Shown one piece after another: positions 8,530 to 17,468 of a stretch of DNA of 64,000 nucleotides. Below the pieces are notes generated by a model. The model was not told where the DNA came from. It searched no databases and was given only the letters and a program-made list of their open reading frames with translations. The translations under genes and the position numbers were made by a program. Positions within the stretch are counted from its first letter, which is position 1, and each line of letters begins with the position of its first letter. Origin of the DNA: Stigmatella aurantiaca DW4/3-1 (GTDB lineage Bacteria; Myxococcota; Myxococcia; Myxococcales; Myxococcaceae); NCBI RefSeq assembly GCF_000165485.1, contig NC_014623.1:5164893-5228892 (forward strand), given 5' to 3'.

Positions 8530-9450
8530 CTACTTGCCGGCGAAGATGCCCATCACGTCCTTGAGCAGCTTGACGGACTCGTCGTGCGGACGCTGGAAGG
8601 CGTTGCGGCCCATGATGGATCCGAAGCCGCCGCCCTGGTGGATCTGCTTGATGTCCTCGAGCAGCTCCGGCGTGCTCTTGGACTCGCCGCCCGAGAAGAT
8701 GACGATGCGCTTGCCGTTGAAGGACGAGCGCACCACCTCGCGCACGCGATCGGCCAGCGTCTTGGTGGCGATGCCGGCCTTCTCGAAGGCCTTCTTGGCC
8801 TCGGGCTGCTCGATGAAGTCCGTGGGGGGCTTCACCTTGATGATGTGGGCGCCGAGCTGGGCGCTGATGTGCGCGGCGTAGGCAATCACGTCAATGCCCG
8901 TCTCGCCCTCCTTGGAGATGGCGCCGCGCGCGTAGGCCCAGAGCACGGTGGGCAGGCCGTAGGACTTGGCCTCGGCGATGATGTCGCGCAGGTCCTGGTA
9001 CTGCTCATTGCGCGCCCCGGAGCCGGGGTAGATGGTGTAGCCCACGGCGGCGCAGCCCAGCCGCACGGCGTCCTTCACGGAGGACGTCACGGCGGAGATG
9101 GGGTTGGGCACCTTGGCCAGGGTGTCCGAGTTGTTCACCTTGAGGATGAGGGGAATTTCACCGGCGAGCTTGCCGGCGATGGCCTCCAGGAAGCCGAGCG
9201 GCGCCGCGTAGGCGCTGCAACCCGTCTCGATGGCGAGCTGGGCGTGGTAGTCGGGATCATACCCGGCCACGTTGGGGCCGAAGGAGCGCGCCGGACCGTG
9301 CTCGAAGCCCTGATCCACGGGCAGGATGACCAGCTTGCCGGTGCCGGCGAGCGCGCCGGTGTTCAGCAGGCGGGCCAGGTTGGTGAGGGTGCCCGGGTTG
9401 TCGGATGGGTACCACGAGAGGATCTGCTTGACGCGATCAGTGTAGGCCAT
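8530..9450 (-). CDS. fbaB: Class I fructose-bisphosphate aldolase (FbaB/DhnA type)
   Basis: This enzyme interconverts fructose 1,6-bisphosphate with DHAP and glyceraldehyde 3-phosphate through a Schiff base. The 306-residue protein has the family start LVILPVDQGFEHGP, the segment PTVLWAYARG, the catalytic lysine region HIIKVKPP near residue 205, and the phosphate-binding end IVIFSGGES with GSIMGRNAFQRP. Start ATG 9450 follows GAGGAG by six bases. The frame is open far upstream, but nothing there is conserved. A terminator lies just downstream. It is transcribed divergently from the TolC-like gene. Confidence 0.95.
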   Translation of the reverse strand: MAYTDRVKQILSWYPSDNPGTLTNLARLLNTGALAGTGKLVILPVDQGFEHGPARSFGPNVAGYDPDYHAQLAIETGCSAYAAPLGFLEAIAGKLAGEIPLILKVNNSDTLAKVPNPISAVTSSVKDAVRLGCAAVGYTIYPGSGARNEQYQDLRDIIAEAKSYGLPTVLWAYARGAISKEGETGIDVIAYAAHISAQLGAHIIKVKPPTDFIEQPEAKKAFEKAGIATKTLADRVREVVRSSFNGKRIVIFSGGESKSTPELLEDIKQIHQGGGFGSIMGRNAFQRPHDESVKLLKDVMGIFAGK

Positions 9451-9718
9451 GTGGCTCCTCGGTCTCGGGCCGGGGCCTGCGAGGCCCAGGCCGGTCGAAA
9501 ACGGCGCGGATTGTGCTTCCCCGTAACCCACTGCGCCAAGGAGATCTCGCGAAAAAGTGTCGCCCGGGCCCCAGGCGGGTGGACGGGGGGCGGGTGCAGA
9601 TGTTCGTTGAACGAAGGCCGGAGGCCTGTGAAAGAAGCGGTGACGCCGCCCTTGCGAAGGGAGATGCTGCGCCGCCGCGATTCTTGGCAGCAGCAAGGGT
9701 CGCGAACGAGGCCATCCG

Positions 9719-11323
9719 GTGAAACACACAGTTCTGGCACATCTCGTGGGGATGGGACTGGCGCTCTCCGCCAGCGCGGCGAAGGCACAGGGCGCCCCCG
9801 CGGTCTCCCCGGGGACTTCCGCGCCCGTCCCCGGTACGTCCGCCCCCGTTCCCGGGCAGCCCAGCGGCCCAGCGGCGCCGGGCCCGGCGACTCCCTTGGT
9901 GGATGTGCCCGCGAGGGCTCCCGAGGTGGGCACGCCAGGGCAGCCTCTGGCCCCCACCCCCCCGGGCGCGCAGCTGCCGGGAGTGCCCGCGAGCCCGGAG
10001 CAACCGCTTCTCCAGGGAAAGCCGATCACCTTGGCGGTGCTGGTGGCGCGGGCGCGTCAGCAGGACGCCCGCGTGGAAGAGTCCGAGGCGGAGCTGCGGC
10101 GGTTGCAGTCCCTCCAGCGGCAGGCCCACTGGGCCTGGTTCCCGAAGTTCGAGACCGTGCTCGGTTTCGGAGGCCCCATCCCCGAGGCGCGCAACGATGG
10201 GTTGGGAGGCCCTCCAACGACGGAGGCCACCCTGGAAGGAGACTTCAACTTCGGAGAGCTGGGCGTGACGTTCCGCGCGGAGGTCAACGCCCTGTTGCCG
10301 CTGTTCACCTTCGGCAAGCTCACGGCGCTGGAGAAGGCGGGAGACCAGGGGCCCATCATCGGCCGGGCGCTCCGGGAGCGGGCCCGGGCCGAGGCGGGCT
10401 TCCAGGCGGCACAGGCCTTCTATGGATACCAGCTGGCGCGCTCGGGGCTGGCCCAGCTCGATGACACCGAGAAGCGCTTGGATGACGCGGCCAAGCGCAT
10501 CAACGCCCTGCTGGAGGAAGAGTCCGCGCAGGTGTCCAAGCTGGACACGTACAAGGTGAACTTCTTCCGGCAGGTGGTCATCTCACGCCGCAGCGAGGCG
10601 CGGCAGGGCAGGGCGCTCGCGCTGGAGGCCATCCGCCTGCTGGCGGGAAGCAAGCCGGACGAGCCGCTGGAGATCGCCGCGGTGGATCTGCCGCTGGAGG
10701 AGGAGTTCAATCCTCCCACCTTGGAGGAGGCGCTGGCGCTGGCCGAGCAGCGCCGGCCCGAGTTGGTGGCGATCCAGGCGGGCGTCACGGCGCGGGAGCA
10801 GGAAGTCCTCATCCGCGAGCGCAGCTTCTACCCGGACCTGGGGCTCGTGGGTTTCGCGAAGTTCGCGTACACCACCAACACCACCGTCCAGCGCTCGCCC
10901 TTTGCCTATGATCCCTACAACGAGCGCACCGCGGGCATCGGCCTCGCCATGCGGGGCACCTTCGACATCCCCGTGAAGAAGGCGCAGCTGGAGCAGGCCC
11001 GCGCCGAGCTGGACAAGCTCAAGGCCCAGCAGCGGCTGTTGCAGGCGGGTCTGCGCCTGGAGGTGACCAAGACGCATGGCGAGCTGGTGGCGGCCCTGGA
11101 GCGCGCCCGGTCCGCGACCGAGGCCGAGAAGAACGCGCGGCGCTGGGCCACCGCGGCCTACGCCGCCTTTGATCTCGGCACGGGGGACACCCGTGAACTG
11201 GTGGACGCATTCACCGCGCTTGCTCAGGGATCGGCCGACAAAGCGAAGAGCTGGTTTGACGTCCGCCTGGGAATCGCGGCGTTGGAGCGGGTGACCGCCG
11301 CACCGCCCGCCCCGGGTGAATAA
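9719..11323 (+). CDS. TolC-family outer-membrane protein
   Basis: The 534-residue protein begins at GTG 9719 with a signal peptide (MKHTVLAHLVGMGLALSASA, cleaved near AKAQG). A Pro/Ala-rich spacer of about 70 residues follows, then two long helical repeats typical of outer-membrane efflux proteins (ARARQQDARVEESEAELRRL; TLEEALALAEQRRPELVAIQ; KAQLEQARAELDKLKAQQRL). Such proteins form trimeric channels that carry substrates across the outer membrane with an inner-membrane pump. No pump or adaptor gene is adjacent; the neighbour is an MlaC homologue 57 bases downstream on the same strand, so lipid or toxin export is possible but unproven. Confidence 0.85.
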   Translation: MKHTVLAHLVGMGLALSASAAKAQGAPAVSPGTSAPVPGTSAPVPGQPSGPAAPGPATPLVDVPARAPEVGTPGQPLAPTPPGAQLPGVPASPEQPLLQGKPITLAVLVARARQQDARVEESEAELRRLQSLQRQAHWAWFPKFETVLGFGGPIPEARNDGLGGPPTTEATLEGDFNFGELGVTFRAEVNALLPLFTFGKLTALEKAGDQGPIIGRALRERARAEAGFQAAQAFYGYQLARSGLAQLDDTEKRLDDAAKRINALLEEESAQVSKLDTYKVNFFRQVVISRRSEARQGRALALEAIRLLAGSKPDEPLEIAAVDLPLEEEFNPPTLEEALALAEQRRPELVAIQAGVTAREQEVLIRERSFYPDLGLVGFAKFAYTTNTTVQRSPFAYDPYNERTAGIGLAMRGTFDIPVKKAQLEQARAELDKLKAQQRLLQAGLRLEVTKTHGELVAALERARSATEAEKNARRWATAAYAAFDLGTGDTRELVDAFTALAQGSADKAKSWFDVRLGIAALERVTAAPPAPGE

Positions 11324-11380
11324 CCTCCTGCCTCACCCTGTCGTCACACCGGCATCGATCTTCTTCCGGAGCTCAAAACG

Positions 11381-12037
11381 ATGATTGCTTCCCTTCTTAC
11401 CGCCACGCTGCTTGCCGCCGCGCCGGGACCCCTGGATGTGGTCAAGTCCGGCAACGCGGATGTTCAGAAGGCCGCCTCGGCGCCCGGAGCCACCGTCGAG
11501 CAACTGGCTACTGTCGTCGAGAAGTTTGTCGACTTCGAGGAACTCTCGAAGCGAGCCCTCGGCAAGAACTGGGACACGCTCAACGCCACGCAGCGCAAGG
11601 ACTTCACGGAAACCATGAAGGGCCTGCTGCGGGCCTCCTACGCCCAGAAGGCCATCGGACAGGCCCAGGCGGACGTGAAGTACGGCAAGGAGACCATCGA
11701 GGGCGACGAAGCCACCGTCGACACCACGTTGACCGTGAAAAAGGATCAGGTTCCGGTCGGCTACAAGCTCTACAAGGCGGCAGGCAAGGGGAACTGGCGC
11801 ATCTACGACGTCGTCACCGACGATGTGTCCCTGGTGGAGACGTACCGGGGCCAGTTCCGCAAGCTGCTCGCCGACAAGGGCTTCGATGGCCTGCTGTCTA
11901 CCCTGAAGGCCAAGCGGGCACAGCTGGAGAAGTCGTCGGCCAGCACGGCGGCGCCCGCCCCGGGCGGTGTGGGCGCGAAGGCCCAGGCCACCAGCACCAG
12001 CCAGACGGCGCCGGCGGCCAAGGTTCAGAAGCAGTAG
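11381..12037 (+). CDS. mlaC: MlaC-type periplasmic phospholipid-transport protein
   Basis: The 218-residue exported protein has a short signal peptide (MIASLLTATLLAAAPG). Its MlaC/Ttg2D body contains VEKFVDFEELSKRALGKNW, QRKDFTETMKGLLRASYA, VPVGYKLYKAAGKGNWRIYD and the end SLVETYRGQFRKLL. The C-terminal 45 residues are a low-complexity Ala/Ser/Gln tail not typical of the family. MlaC shuttles phospholipids between the MlaFEDB inner-membrane complex and the outer membrane; none of those partners is nearby. It follows the TolC-like gene and converges on the ceramide operon. The family is clear, but the partner proteins are unknown. Confidence 0.85.
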   Translation: MIASLLTATLLAAAPGPLDVVKSGNADVQKAASAPGATVEQLATVVEKFVDFEELSKRALGKNWDTLNATQRKDFTETMKGLLRASYAQKAIGQAQADVKYGKETIEGDEATVDTTLTVKKDQVPVGYKLYKAAGKGNWRIYDVVTDDVSLVETYRGQFRKLLADKGFDGLLSTLKAKRAQLEKSSASTAAPAPGGVGAKAQATSTSQTAPAAKVQKQ

Positions 12038-12052
12038 TGCTTCACGGCAGAG

Positions 12053-12077
12053 CGCCCCGCGGCCTCACTTCGGGGCG
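12053..12077. terminator. Hairpin between mlaC and the ceramide operon
   Basis: CGCCCCG (12053-12059) and CGGGGCG (12071-12077) form a perfect 7-bp stem at the meeting point of two convergent genes. It overlaps the last codons of the reductase gene. There is no T-run, so its action as a terminator is only plausible. Confidence 0.4.
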
Positions 12078-13051
12078 GCCAGGGCGCTCTGAAGTCCCTG
12101 GGCGAGCGGGATGACGGGGGTGAAGCCCAGCTCTTTCGTCGCCCGCTCCGTGGAGCAGGTCCACGCCGCGCACCGCATCTCGCGGACCTTGTCGCGGCTG
12201 AGCATGGGGATCGTGCCCCGTACGCGCGCGGCCAGCTCCGAGCCCAAGCCCACCACGTAGCTGATTGCCTCGGGCACCGGCAGCACCGTGGGCGGCGCCC
12301 GCCCCAGGGCCTCCGCGAGCGTCACGCAGAAGTCTTCCCACCGGTACTCCGAGCCGTCCGACACCATGTAGACGCCCGCCTCGGGAGCGTCCTGGCGCAG
12401 CGTCTGGCCTCGCTCGGCCGCGGCGAGCAGCGCCGTGCAGAGATCATCCACGTGGATGAGCGAGTAGTGCTTCGGGCCAAAGCCGCTCTTGAGCACCAGC
12501 CCCAGCCGCGCCATGGGCAGCAGGGCGGGGAGGAACTCCTGATCGCCCGGCCCGTAGACGATGGGCGGGCGGACGATGACCGAAGGAACCCGGTCCGAGA
12601 ACTCGCGCACCGCGGCCTCGCCCCCCAGCTTGCTGCGGCCGTAGCGGGACACCGGCGCGGGAGTCTCCTCTTCCCGCCGGGGCTGGCCTGGGACGGAGGG
12701 GCCCGCGGCCGCCAGCGACGAGCAGAAGACGAGCCGGGGAGGCTTGGGCAGCGCCGCCAGGGCCCGGGCCAGCCGCCGGGTGCCCTCGGCGTTGCCCTGG
12801 AAGTAACCCTCCTCGGTCCGGGCCTTGGTGACGCCCGCCAGGTGGAGCACGCAGTCCACGCCGGCCACGGCCTCGGTGAGCCCCTGGCCCGTGAGCAAAT
12901 CCCCCTCGGCGAAGCGGACACCCAGCGCCTCCAGGGGCCCGCGCTTGGAGGTGCTGCGCACGAGCACGGTCAGCGTGTCGCCGCGCTCGATGATGCGGCG
13001 GGCGAGCCGCTGTCCAATGAATCCGGTACCACCCGTGAGGAGAAAGTGCAC
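12065..13051 (-). CDS. cerR: NAD(P)-dependent epimerase/dehydratase, probable ceramide reductase CerR
   Basis: This is a 328-residue extended short-chain dehydrogenase with the nucleotide motif LTGGTGFIGQRLA at the N-terminus, a YGRSK active-site motif (YxxxK) near residue 143, and the substrate-loop segment VIVRPPIVYGPGD. It is the third gene of a tight minus-strand operon behind serine palmitoyltransferase and a GNAT-type acyltransferase. In Caulobacter the bacterial ceramide pathway uses Spt, bCerS and the epimerase-like reductase CerR, which reduces oxidised ceramide. The same three families occur here in that company, so I assign that role. The alternative is an unrelated sugar or steroid dehydrogenase. 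Confidence 0.78.
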   Translation of the reverse strand: MHFLLTGGTGFIGQRLARRIIERGDTLTVLVRSTSKRGPLEALGVRFAEGDLLTGQGLTEAVAGVDCVLHLAGVTKARTEEGYFQGNAEGTRRLARALAALPKPPRLVFCSSLAAAGPSVPGQPRREEETPAPVSRYGRSKLGGEAAVREFSDRVPSVIVRPPIVYGPGDQEFLPALLPMARLGLVLKSGFGPKHYSLIHVDDLCTALLAAAERGQTLRQDAPEAGVYMVSDGSEYRWEDFCVTLAEALGRAPPTVLPVPEAISYVVGLGSELAARVRGTIPMLSRDKVREMRCAAWTCSTERATKELGFTPVIPLAQGLQSALAAPK

Positions 13052-13062
13052 TGAGAGGCCTT

Positions 13063-14241
13063 TCAGAGCGGACGCTGGTAGATGCGATGGGTCTTGGAAC
13101 GCTGGCCGCCCATGGACTCGATCGCCCGGTTCACCAGGTGATTGTCCTCGAGCGTCCAGGAGATCTCTCCGCCCTCGTAGCCGAGGCGGCGCGCGGTCCG
13201 GAGCGTGTCCAGGTACAGGATGGCGTCAATCCCGCGCCGCCGGTAGCCCTCCTTGATGCCCAGGGTGATGAGCCGCAGCCGGCGGATCCTCCGCACCGCC
13301 AGCAACATCTTCGCCAGCCCCACCGGTATGCCAAAGGTGGTGAGCCGGCCCCCAGCGGCCTTGATGGCCTCGTTGGCGTCCGGCAGCGTGATGGAGAAGG
13401 CGACGGGCTCGCCCTTCACCTCGGCGATGAGCACCAGCTCCGGCCGGATGATCTGCTTCATCTCCCGGGCCAGGTGATCGAACTCGCGCTCCGTCATGGG
13501 GACGAAGCCCCAGTTCTTCTCCCAGGCCGAGTTGTAGATGGCCTTGAGGCGGGCGACTTCCTCGTTGAGCTGCTTCAGGTTCGCGGGGCGCACGGTGATG
13601 CCCTCGCGCTGGCGGATCTTCTCCGCGATGCGGACCACCTTCTCGGGCGGCTCGGCCGAGGACGACAGCTCGAACGACCAGAGGTCCTTGGCCTTGGTGA
13701 ACCCGCAGGCCTCGATGATCGCGGCGTAGTAGGGCGGGTTGTACGTCGTCATGATGGCCGGCGGTGAGCCAAAGCCGTCCACCAGCAGCCCCAGCTCCTG
13801 GTTGCCGGAGAAGTTCATCGGCCCGAGCATCGTGGTGAACCCCTGGGCCTTCAGCCACTGGGACGCCGCGTCGAACAGGCCCCGGGCCACCCCGGCGTCA
13901 TTCACGCACTCGAACAGGCCGAAGAACCCGTAGTTGGTCCCCTGGAACTCGTTGAAGCGCGGATCCTTCACCGCCGCGATGCGGCCCACCACGTCCTTGC
14001 CCCGCCGCGCGAGAAACAGCGCCACCTCGCCGAACTCGAGGAAGGGGTTCTTGCGCGGATCCAGGAAGTCCCGGCGCTCCATCTCCAGGGGGGGCACCCA
14101 GTTCGAGTCCCCCCGGTAGAGGGGGTACGCCATGCGGATGAAGGCCGTCTTGTCCGCGCTGCCCTGCACGGGGGTCACCGTCACATCGGCGGGGAGCGGC
14201 GGCAGCGAGGGGAAGATCATCGGTTCGGCGGGCAGGGCCAT
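13063..14241 (-). CDS. GNAT-superfamily acyltransferase, probable bacterial ceramide synthase
   Basis: The 392-residue protein resembles large GNAT-type N-acyltransferases: NPFLEFGEVALFLARRGKDV and VVGRIAAVKDPRF near the N-terminus, FTTMLGPMNFSGNQELGLL, NPPYYAAIIEACGF, and a C-terminal acyl-CoA-type loop KEGYRRRGIDAILYLDTL. It sits 6 bases after the serine palmitoyltransferase gene and 11 bases before the reductase gene, so all three should be co-transcribed. Known bacterial ceramide synthases (bCerS) belong to this superfamily and acylate 3-ketosphinganine. The assignment rests on that knowledge plus the operon. Without the neighbours I would call it only a GNAT-family acetyltransferase. Confidence 0.75.
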   Translation of the reverse strand: MALPAEPMIFPSLPPLPADVTVTPVQGSADKTAFIRMAYPLYRGDSNWVPPLEMERRDFLDPRKNPFLEFGEVALFLARRGKDVVGRIAAVKDPRFNEFQGTNYGFFGLFECVNDAGVARGLFDAASQWLKAQGFTTMLGPMNFSGNQELGLLVDGFGSPPAIMTTYNPPYYAAIIEACGFTKAKDLWSFELSSSAEPPEKVVRIAEKIRQREGITVRPANLKQLNEEVARLKAIYNSAWEKNWGFVPMTEREFDHLAREMKQIIRPELVLIAEVKGEPVAFSITLPDANEAIKAAGGRLTTFGIPVGLAKMLLAVRRIRRLRLITLGIKEGYRRRGIDAILYLDTLRTARRLGYEGGEISWTLEDNHLVNRAIESMGGQRSKTHRIYQRPL

Positions 14242-14247
14242 GGGCGC

Positions 14248-15801
14248 CTAGTTCCTTTCCACCGGGGTGCCGTTGTGGTCGTGCCCGTTCTTCATGAAGA
14301 AGTGGGCGCCCTTCTCCAGCAGCAGCCCAGGCAGCTCTCCACGCTTCTTCCACAGGCGCCGGGAGGCTCCGCCCAGCTTGCGCAGATCCTCCGGCTGGAA
14401 GTTGGCGGCCCGCCAGGTCAGGTGCTCCACCGCGTCGAAGAGCTTGCCGGCCACCTCCCGGGAGGACATGCGCGAGAGTTGATCCAGCGAGAAGCCGTTC
14501 GAATTCACCAGGTGTCCCGCCGCGCCGGCCGCCCACTTCTCCGAGGCCCTGTTGGCGCGCACGCCCGTGCCGGGCCGGGCGATCTGCACCGGTTCGTACA
14601 CCATGGGCCGCGTCTCGGGGATGACGTCCAGGCGCCGGCCGATCTTCTCGAAGGTGTCCAGCACCTGATCCAGCTGCGCGTCGGTGTGCGTGGCCATGTA
14701 GCTGGTGCGGATGAGCGCGTGGCCCGCCTCCACCGCCGGGGGGATGACGGGGTTGGCGAACACGCCCGCCTCGTGCAGCGCCTTCCAGAAGCGGAAACAC
14801 TTCACCTGATCGCCGATGTGCACCGGCACCACCGGGGTGACGGACACGCCCGTGTCGAACCCCATGGCGCGGAAGCCGTTGTGCATCTTCTCCGCGATGT
14901 CGAGCAGCCGCGCGCGGCGCTCCGGCTCCGCCTCGATGATCTCCAGCGCCTTGAGCGCCGACGCCACGGAGGCGGGCGTCATGGACGCCGAGAAGATGAC
15001 CGAGCGCGCCTTGTGGCGCATGTAGTTGATGACGTCGAAGGGCCCCGCGAGCACGCCGCCCAGCGAGGCGAAGCTCTTGGAGAACGTGCCCATCACCAGG
15101 TCCGTCTCCGCCTCCAGGCCGAAGTACTCGGACACGCCGCGCCCGTGCGCGCCCAGCACGCCCATGGAGTGGGCATCGTCCGTCATCAGCCGCGCGTTGT
15201 AGCGCTTGGCCAGCTCCACCAGCCGGGGGAGGTTGCACAGGTCCCCCTCCATGGAGAACACCCCGTCGGTGATGATGATCTTCCCGGCGTTCGGCTCGGC
15301 GGCGGCCAGCAACTGCTCCAGGTGATCCAGATCATTGTGGCGGAACTTGCGCTCGGTGGCGAAGCCCAGCCGGATGCCGTCCACCAGGGACGCGTGGTTC
15401 TGCCGGTCGCTGAAGACGATGTCGTGCCGGCCGAGGATGGAGGAGAGCGCCAGGTTCGTCTGGAAGCCCGTCGAGATGACGAGCGCCGACTCGCGGCCCA
15501 GGAACTTGGCCAGCCGGGCCTCGAGCTCCTCGTGGAGCGCCAGGGTGCCATTGAGCAAGCGGGAGCCCGAGCACGTCGTGCCGAACTTCTCCACCGCGCG
15601 GATGGCGGCTTCCTTCACCCGGGGGTCCGCGGACAGACCCAGGTAGTTGTTCGAGCCCACCATGATGACGCGGCGGCCTTCGATCTCCACCTCCGTGGCG
15701 CCGTGCGATGCTTCGATGGAACGGAAGTAAGGGTAGATGCCCGCGGCCTTCGCGATGCGGTAGTCCTTCCAACTGCGGCACTTATCGAAGACGTCGCTCA
15801 T
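14248..15801 (-). CDS. spt: Serine palmitoyltransferase (alpha-oxoamine synthase)
   Basis: Spt condenses L-serine with an acyl-CoA or acyl-ACP to 3-ketosphinganine, the first committed step to sphingolipids. The 517-residue PLP enzyme has NNYLGLSADPRVKEAAI, GTTCSGSRLLNGTLALHEEL, DRQNHASLVDGIRLG, DDAHSMGVLG and the PLP lysine in MGTFSKSFASLGG near residue 242. Typical family members end near residue 400; this one carries about 115 extra C-terminal residues rich in Arg, Lys and Trp (HLTWRAANFQPEDLRKLGG). Start ATG 15801 follows AAGGA. It is the first gene of the ceramide operon, behind the promoter at 15928-15956. Confidence 0.88.
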   Translation of the reverse strand: MSDVFDKCRSWKDYRIAKAAGIYPYFRSIEASHGATEVEIEGRRVIMVGSNNYLGLSADPRVKEAAIRAVEKFGTTCSGSRLLNGTLALHEELEARLAKFLGRESALVISTGFQTNLALSSILGRHDIVFSDRQNHASLVDGIRLGFATERKFRHNDLDHLEQLLAAAEPNAGKIIITDGVFSMEGDLCNLPRLVELAKRYNARLMTDDAHSMGVLGAHGRGVSEYFGLEAETDLVMGTFSKSFASLGGVLAGPFDVINYMRHKARSVIFSASMTPASVASALKALEIIEAEPERRARLLDIAEKMHNGFRAMGFDTGVSVTPVVPVHIGDQVKCFRFWKALHEAGVFANPVIPPAVEAGHALIRTSYMATHTDAQLDQVLDTFEKIGRRLDVIPETRPMVYEPVQIARPGTGVRANRASEKWAAGAAGHLVNSNGFSLDQLSRMSSREVAGKLFDAVEHLTWRAANFQPEDLRKLGGASRRLWKKRGELPGLLLEKGAHFFMKNGHDHNGTPVERN

Positions 15802-15927
15802 GGTGGTCCTTCTGTCTGCGTTGGGGGATCCGGGTGCGGTCTGGAGTGGCGATCTGTGCGCGGCGCGGTCCAGCCTGCTGCACCAGGGTGGTGCTGCGTG
15901 CAACCTCCTCGGGGCGACGCGGAGCCG

Positions 15928-15956
15928 TGAATAAAGAGGGATTCCGGCAGTGTCAA
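15928..15956 (-). promoter_or_regulatory. Sigma70-like promoter of the ceramide operon
   Basis: Reading the minus strand, TTGACA (15956-15951) is followed by exactly 17 bases and TATTCA (15933-15928). The -35 box is a perfect consensus and the -10 box matches four of six positions. It sits about 130 bases upstream of the spt start codon, so the transcript would have a leader of roughly 120 bases. Confidence 0.7.
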
Positions 15957-16155
15957 GGCACCAACTTTCAGCGCCATGGCAGGGCTGTCAGGGGGGGCCT
16001 CGCGGAAAAGTCGTTCGGCCCTCGCACGAGTTCGCCGTTGCCCGTACTTCCACGGACTTGGCGCCCTGGATCCACGGCCTCCGGGACGCCGTCTCCCGGA
16101 AATCGTCCCGGTGATGGCCATTGTTGCGTGGCGGGCAGTTGATGCTGGGAGCTTC

Positions 16156-16180
16156 GCGACACCTGACACGGGTGTCGCGG
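16156..16180. promoter_or_regulatory. 9-bp inverted repeat upstream of the aminotransferase gene
   Basis: CGCGACACC and GGTGTCGCG are perfectly complementary across a 7-base spacer (TGACACG). The repeat ends 73 bases before the ATG at 16254, a typical operator position. The repeated GACAC/GTGTC half-sites suggest a dimeric regulator. No regulator gene is adjacent. Confidence 0.4.
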
Positions 16181-16253
16181 TGGGCGGGGCGCTATGGTGT
16201 GCGGACGACGTGCCGGCCGCTTGCTCCTCCCTCCGGCCGTCCAGGAGCCCTCG

Positions 16254-17468
16254 ATGAGCCGCTCACACTTCGCCAGCCGCGTCTCGGGTTTTGGCACCAC
16301 GGTCTTCTCCGAGTTCAGCGCGCTCGCCTTGAAGCACGGTGCGGTGAACCTGGGGCAGGGCTTCCCGGACTTCGAGGGGCCCGAGGAGGTCAAGGAAGCG
16401 GCGTGCCGCGCCATCCGGGAAGGCTCCAACCAGTACGCCCCGAGCATGGGGGCGCGGGAGTTGCGCGTGGCCATCGCCGAGCACGCGGCGCGCTTCTATG
16501 GCCAGCAGGTGGATCCTGACACCATGGTGACCGTCACCAGTGGGGCCACCGAGGCCCTGTTCGACGCCATCCTGGGGCTGGTGGATCCCGGTGACGAGGT
16601 GATCGTCTTCGAGCCCTTCTACGACTCCTATGTGGCGAACATCGCCTTCGTGGGGGCCACGCCGCGCTACGTGCCGCTCCGGGCCCCCGATGCGCTGCAC
16701 CCCACGTGGTGGTTTGACGGGGCGGAGCTGGAGGCAGCCTTTACCCCCCGGACGCGGCTGCTCATCCTCAACACCCCCCACAACCCCACCGGCAAGGTGT
16801 TCACCCGCGAGGAGCTGGAGCGCATCGGCACCCTGTGCGAGCGGCATGGGGTGAAGGTGCTCTCGGATGAGGTGTACGAGCACATCGTGTTCGCCCCCGC
16901 CCGGCACGTGCGCCCCTCCACGCTGCCCGTATTGGCGGACCGGACCGTCACGGTGAGCAGCATGGGCAAGACGTTCAGCCTGACGGGGTGGAAGATCGGG
17001 TGGATCCTCGCCCCGCCGCCGCTGCGTGACGCAGTGCAGCGCGCACACCAATTCGTCAGCTTCGCCACCGCGGCCCCGCTCCAGAGCGCCACCGCGGCGG
17101 CGCTGCGGATGCCGGATGGGTACTTCCAGGAGCTGGCCGTCCGCTATCTGGCGAGGCGGGAGAAGCTGCTGCACGGCTTGCGCGAGGCGGGGCTCCCCGC
17201 GCAGGCCCCCGAGGGCAGCTACTTTATCCTCGCGGACATCTCGCGGCAGGGCTTCCCGGACGATGTGGCCTTCTGCCGCCACCTGGTGACGCAAGGCGGG
17301 GTGGCGGCCATTCCCCCGAGCGTCTTCTATTCGCCGGAGCACCGGCACCTGGGGCAAGGCTTCGCGCGCTTCGCCTTCTGCAAGACGGAGGCGGTGCTGG
17401 AGGAAGGGGCGAGGCGCTTGAAGGAAGGGCTCTCGACACGTCGCTCCTCCTCCTCCGAGCGCCCGTGA
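16254..17468 (+). CDS. Class I/II PLP aminotransferase (methionine/kynurenine aminotransferase-like)
   Basis: The 404-residue fold-type I aminotransferase has AVNLGQGFPDFEGPEEVK near the start, YAPSMGARELR, TSGATEALFDAI, LLILNTPHNPTGKVF (cofactor-contacting Asn-Pro), LSDEVYEHIVF and the PLP lysine at residue 239 in SSMGKTFSLTGWKIGW. The pattern fits the YbdL/kynurenine-glutamine transaminase subgroup, which transaminates methionine, glutamine or aromatic amino acids to 2-oxoacids. I start at ATG 16254 behind AGGAG; an upstream GTG in frame lacks conservation. It overlaps the next gene by 4 bases, so they are translationally coupled. Confidence 0.88.
   Translation: MSRSHFASRVSGFGTTVFSEFSALALKHGAVNLGQGFPDFEGPEEVKEAACRAIREGSNQYAPSMGARELRVAIAEHAARFYGQQVDPDTMVTVTSGATEALFDAILGLVDPGDEVIVFEPFYDSYVANIAFVGATPRYVPLRAPDALHPTWWFDGAELEAAFTPRTRLLILNTPHNPTGKVFTREELERIGTLCERHGVKVLSDEVYEHIVFAPARHVRPSTLPVLADRTVTVSSMGKTFSLTGWKIGWILAPPPLRDAVQRAHQFVSFATAAPLQSATAAALRMPDGYFQELAVRYLARREKLLHGLREAGLPAQAPEGSYFILADISRQGFPDDVAFCRHLVTQGGVAAIPPSVFYSPEHRHLGQGFARFAFCKTEAVLEEGARRLKEGLSTRRSSSSERP

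Larger units (their letters stand above)
15802..16253. other. 452-base divergent promoter region
   Basis: This gap lies between the divergent spt and aminotransferase genes. On the minus strand it carries a good sigma70-like promoter for spt (listed separately) and a leader of about 120 bases. Toward the other side it holds a perfect 9-bp inverted repeat, CGCGACACC (16156-16164) and GGTGTCGCG (16172-16180), centred 86 bases before the aminotransferase start; this could be an operator. I see no coding sequence or structured RNA that I recognise. Confidence 0.5.

Noticed and set aside
8530-10029. N-terminally extended aldolase of 499 residues
   Set aside because: The conserved protein starts at 9450 with a good Shine-Dalgarno sequence; the extension overlaps the TolC-like gene's 5' end on the other strand.
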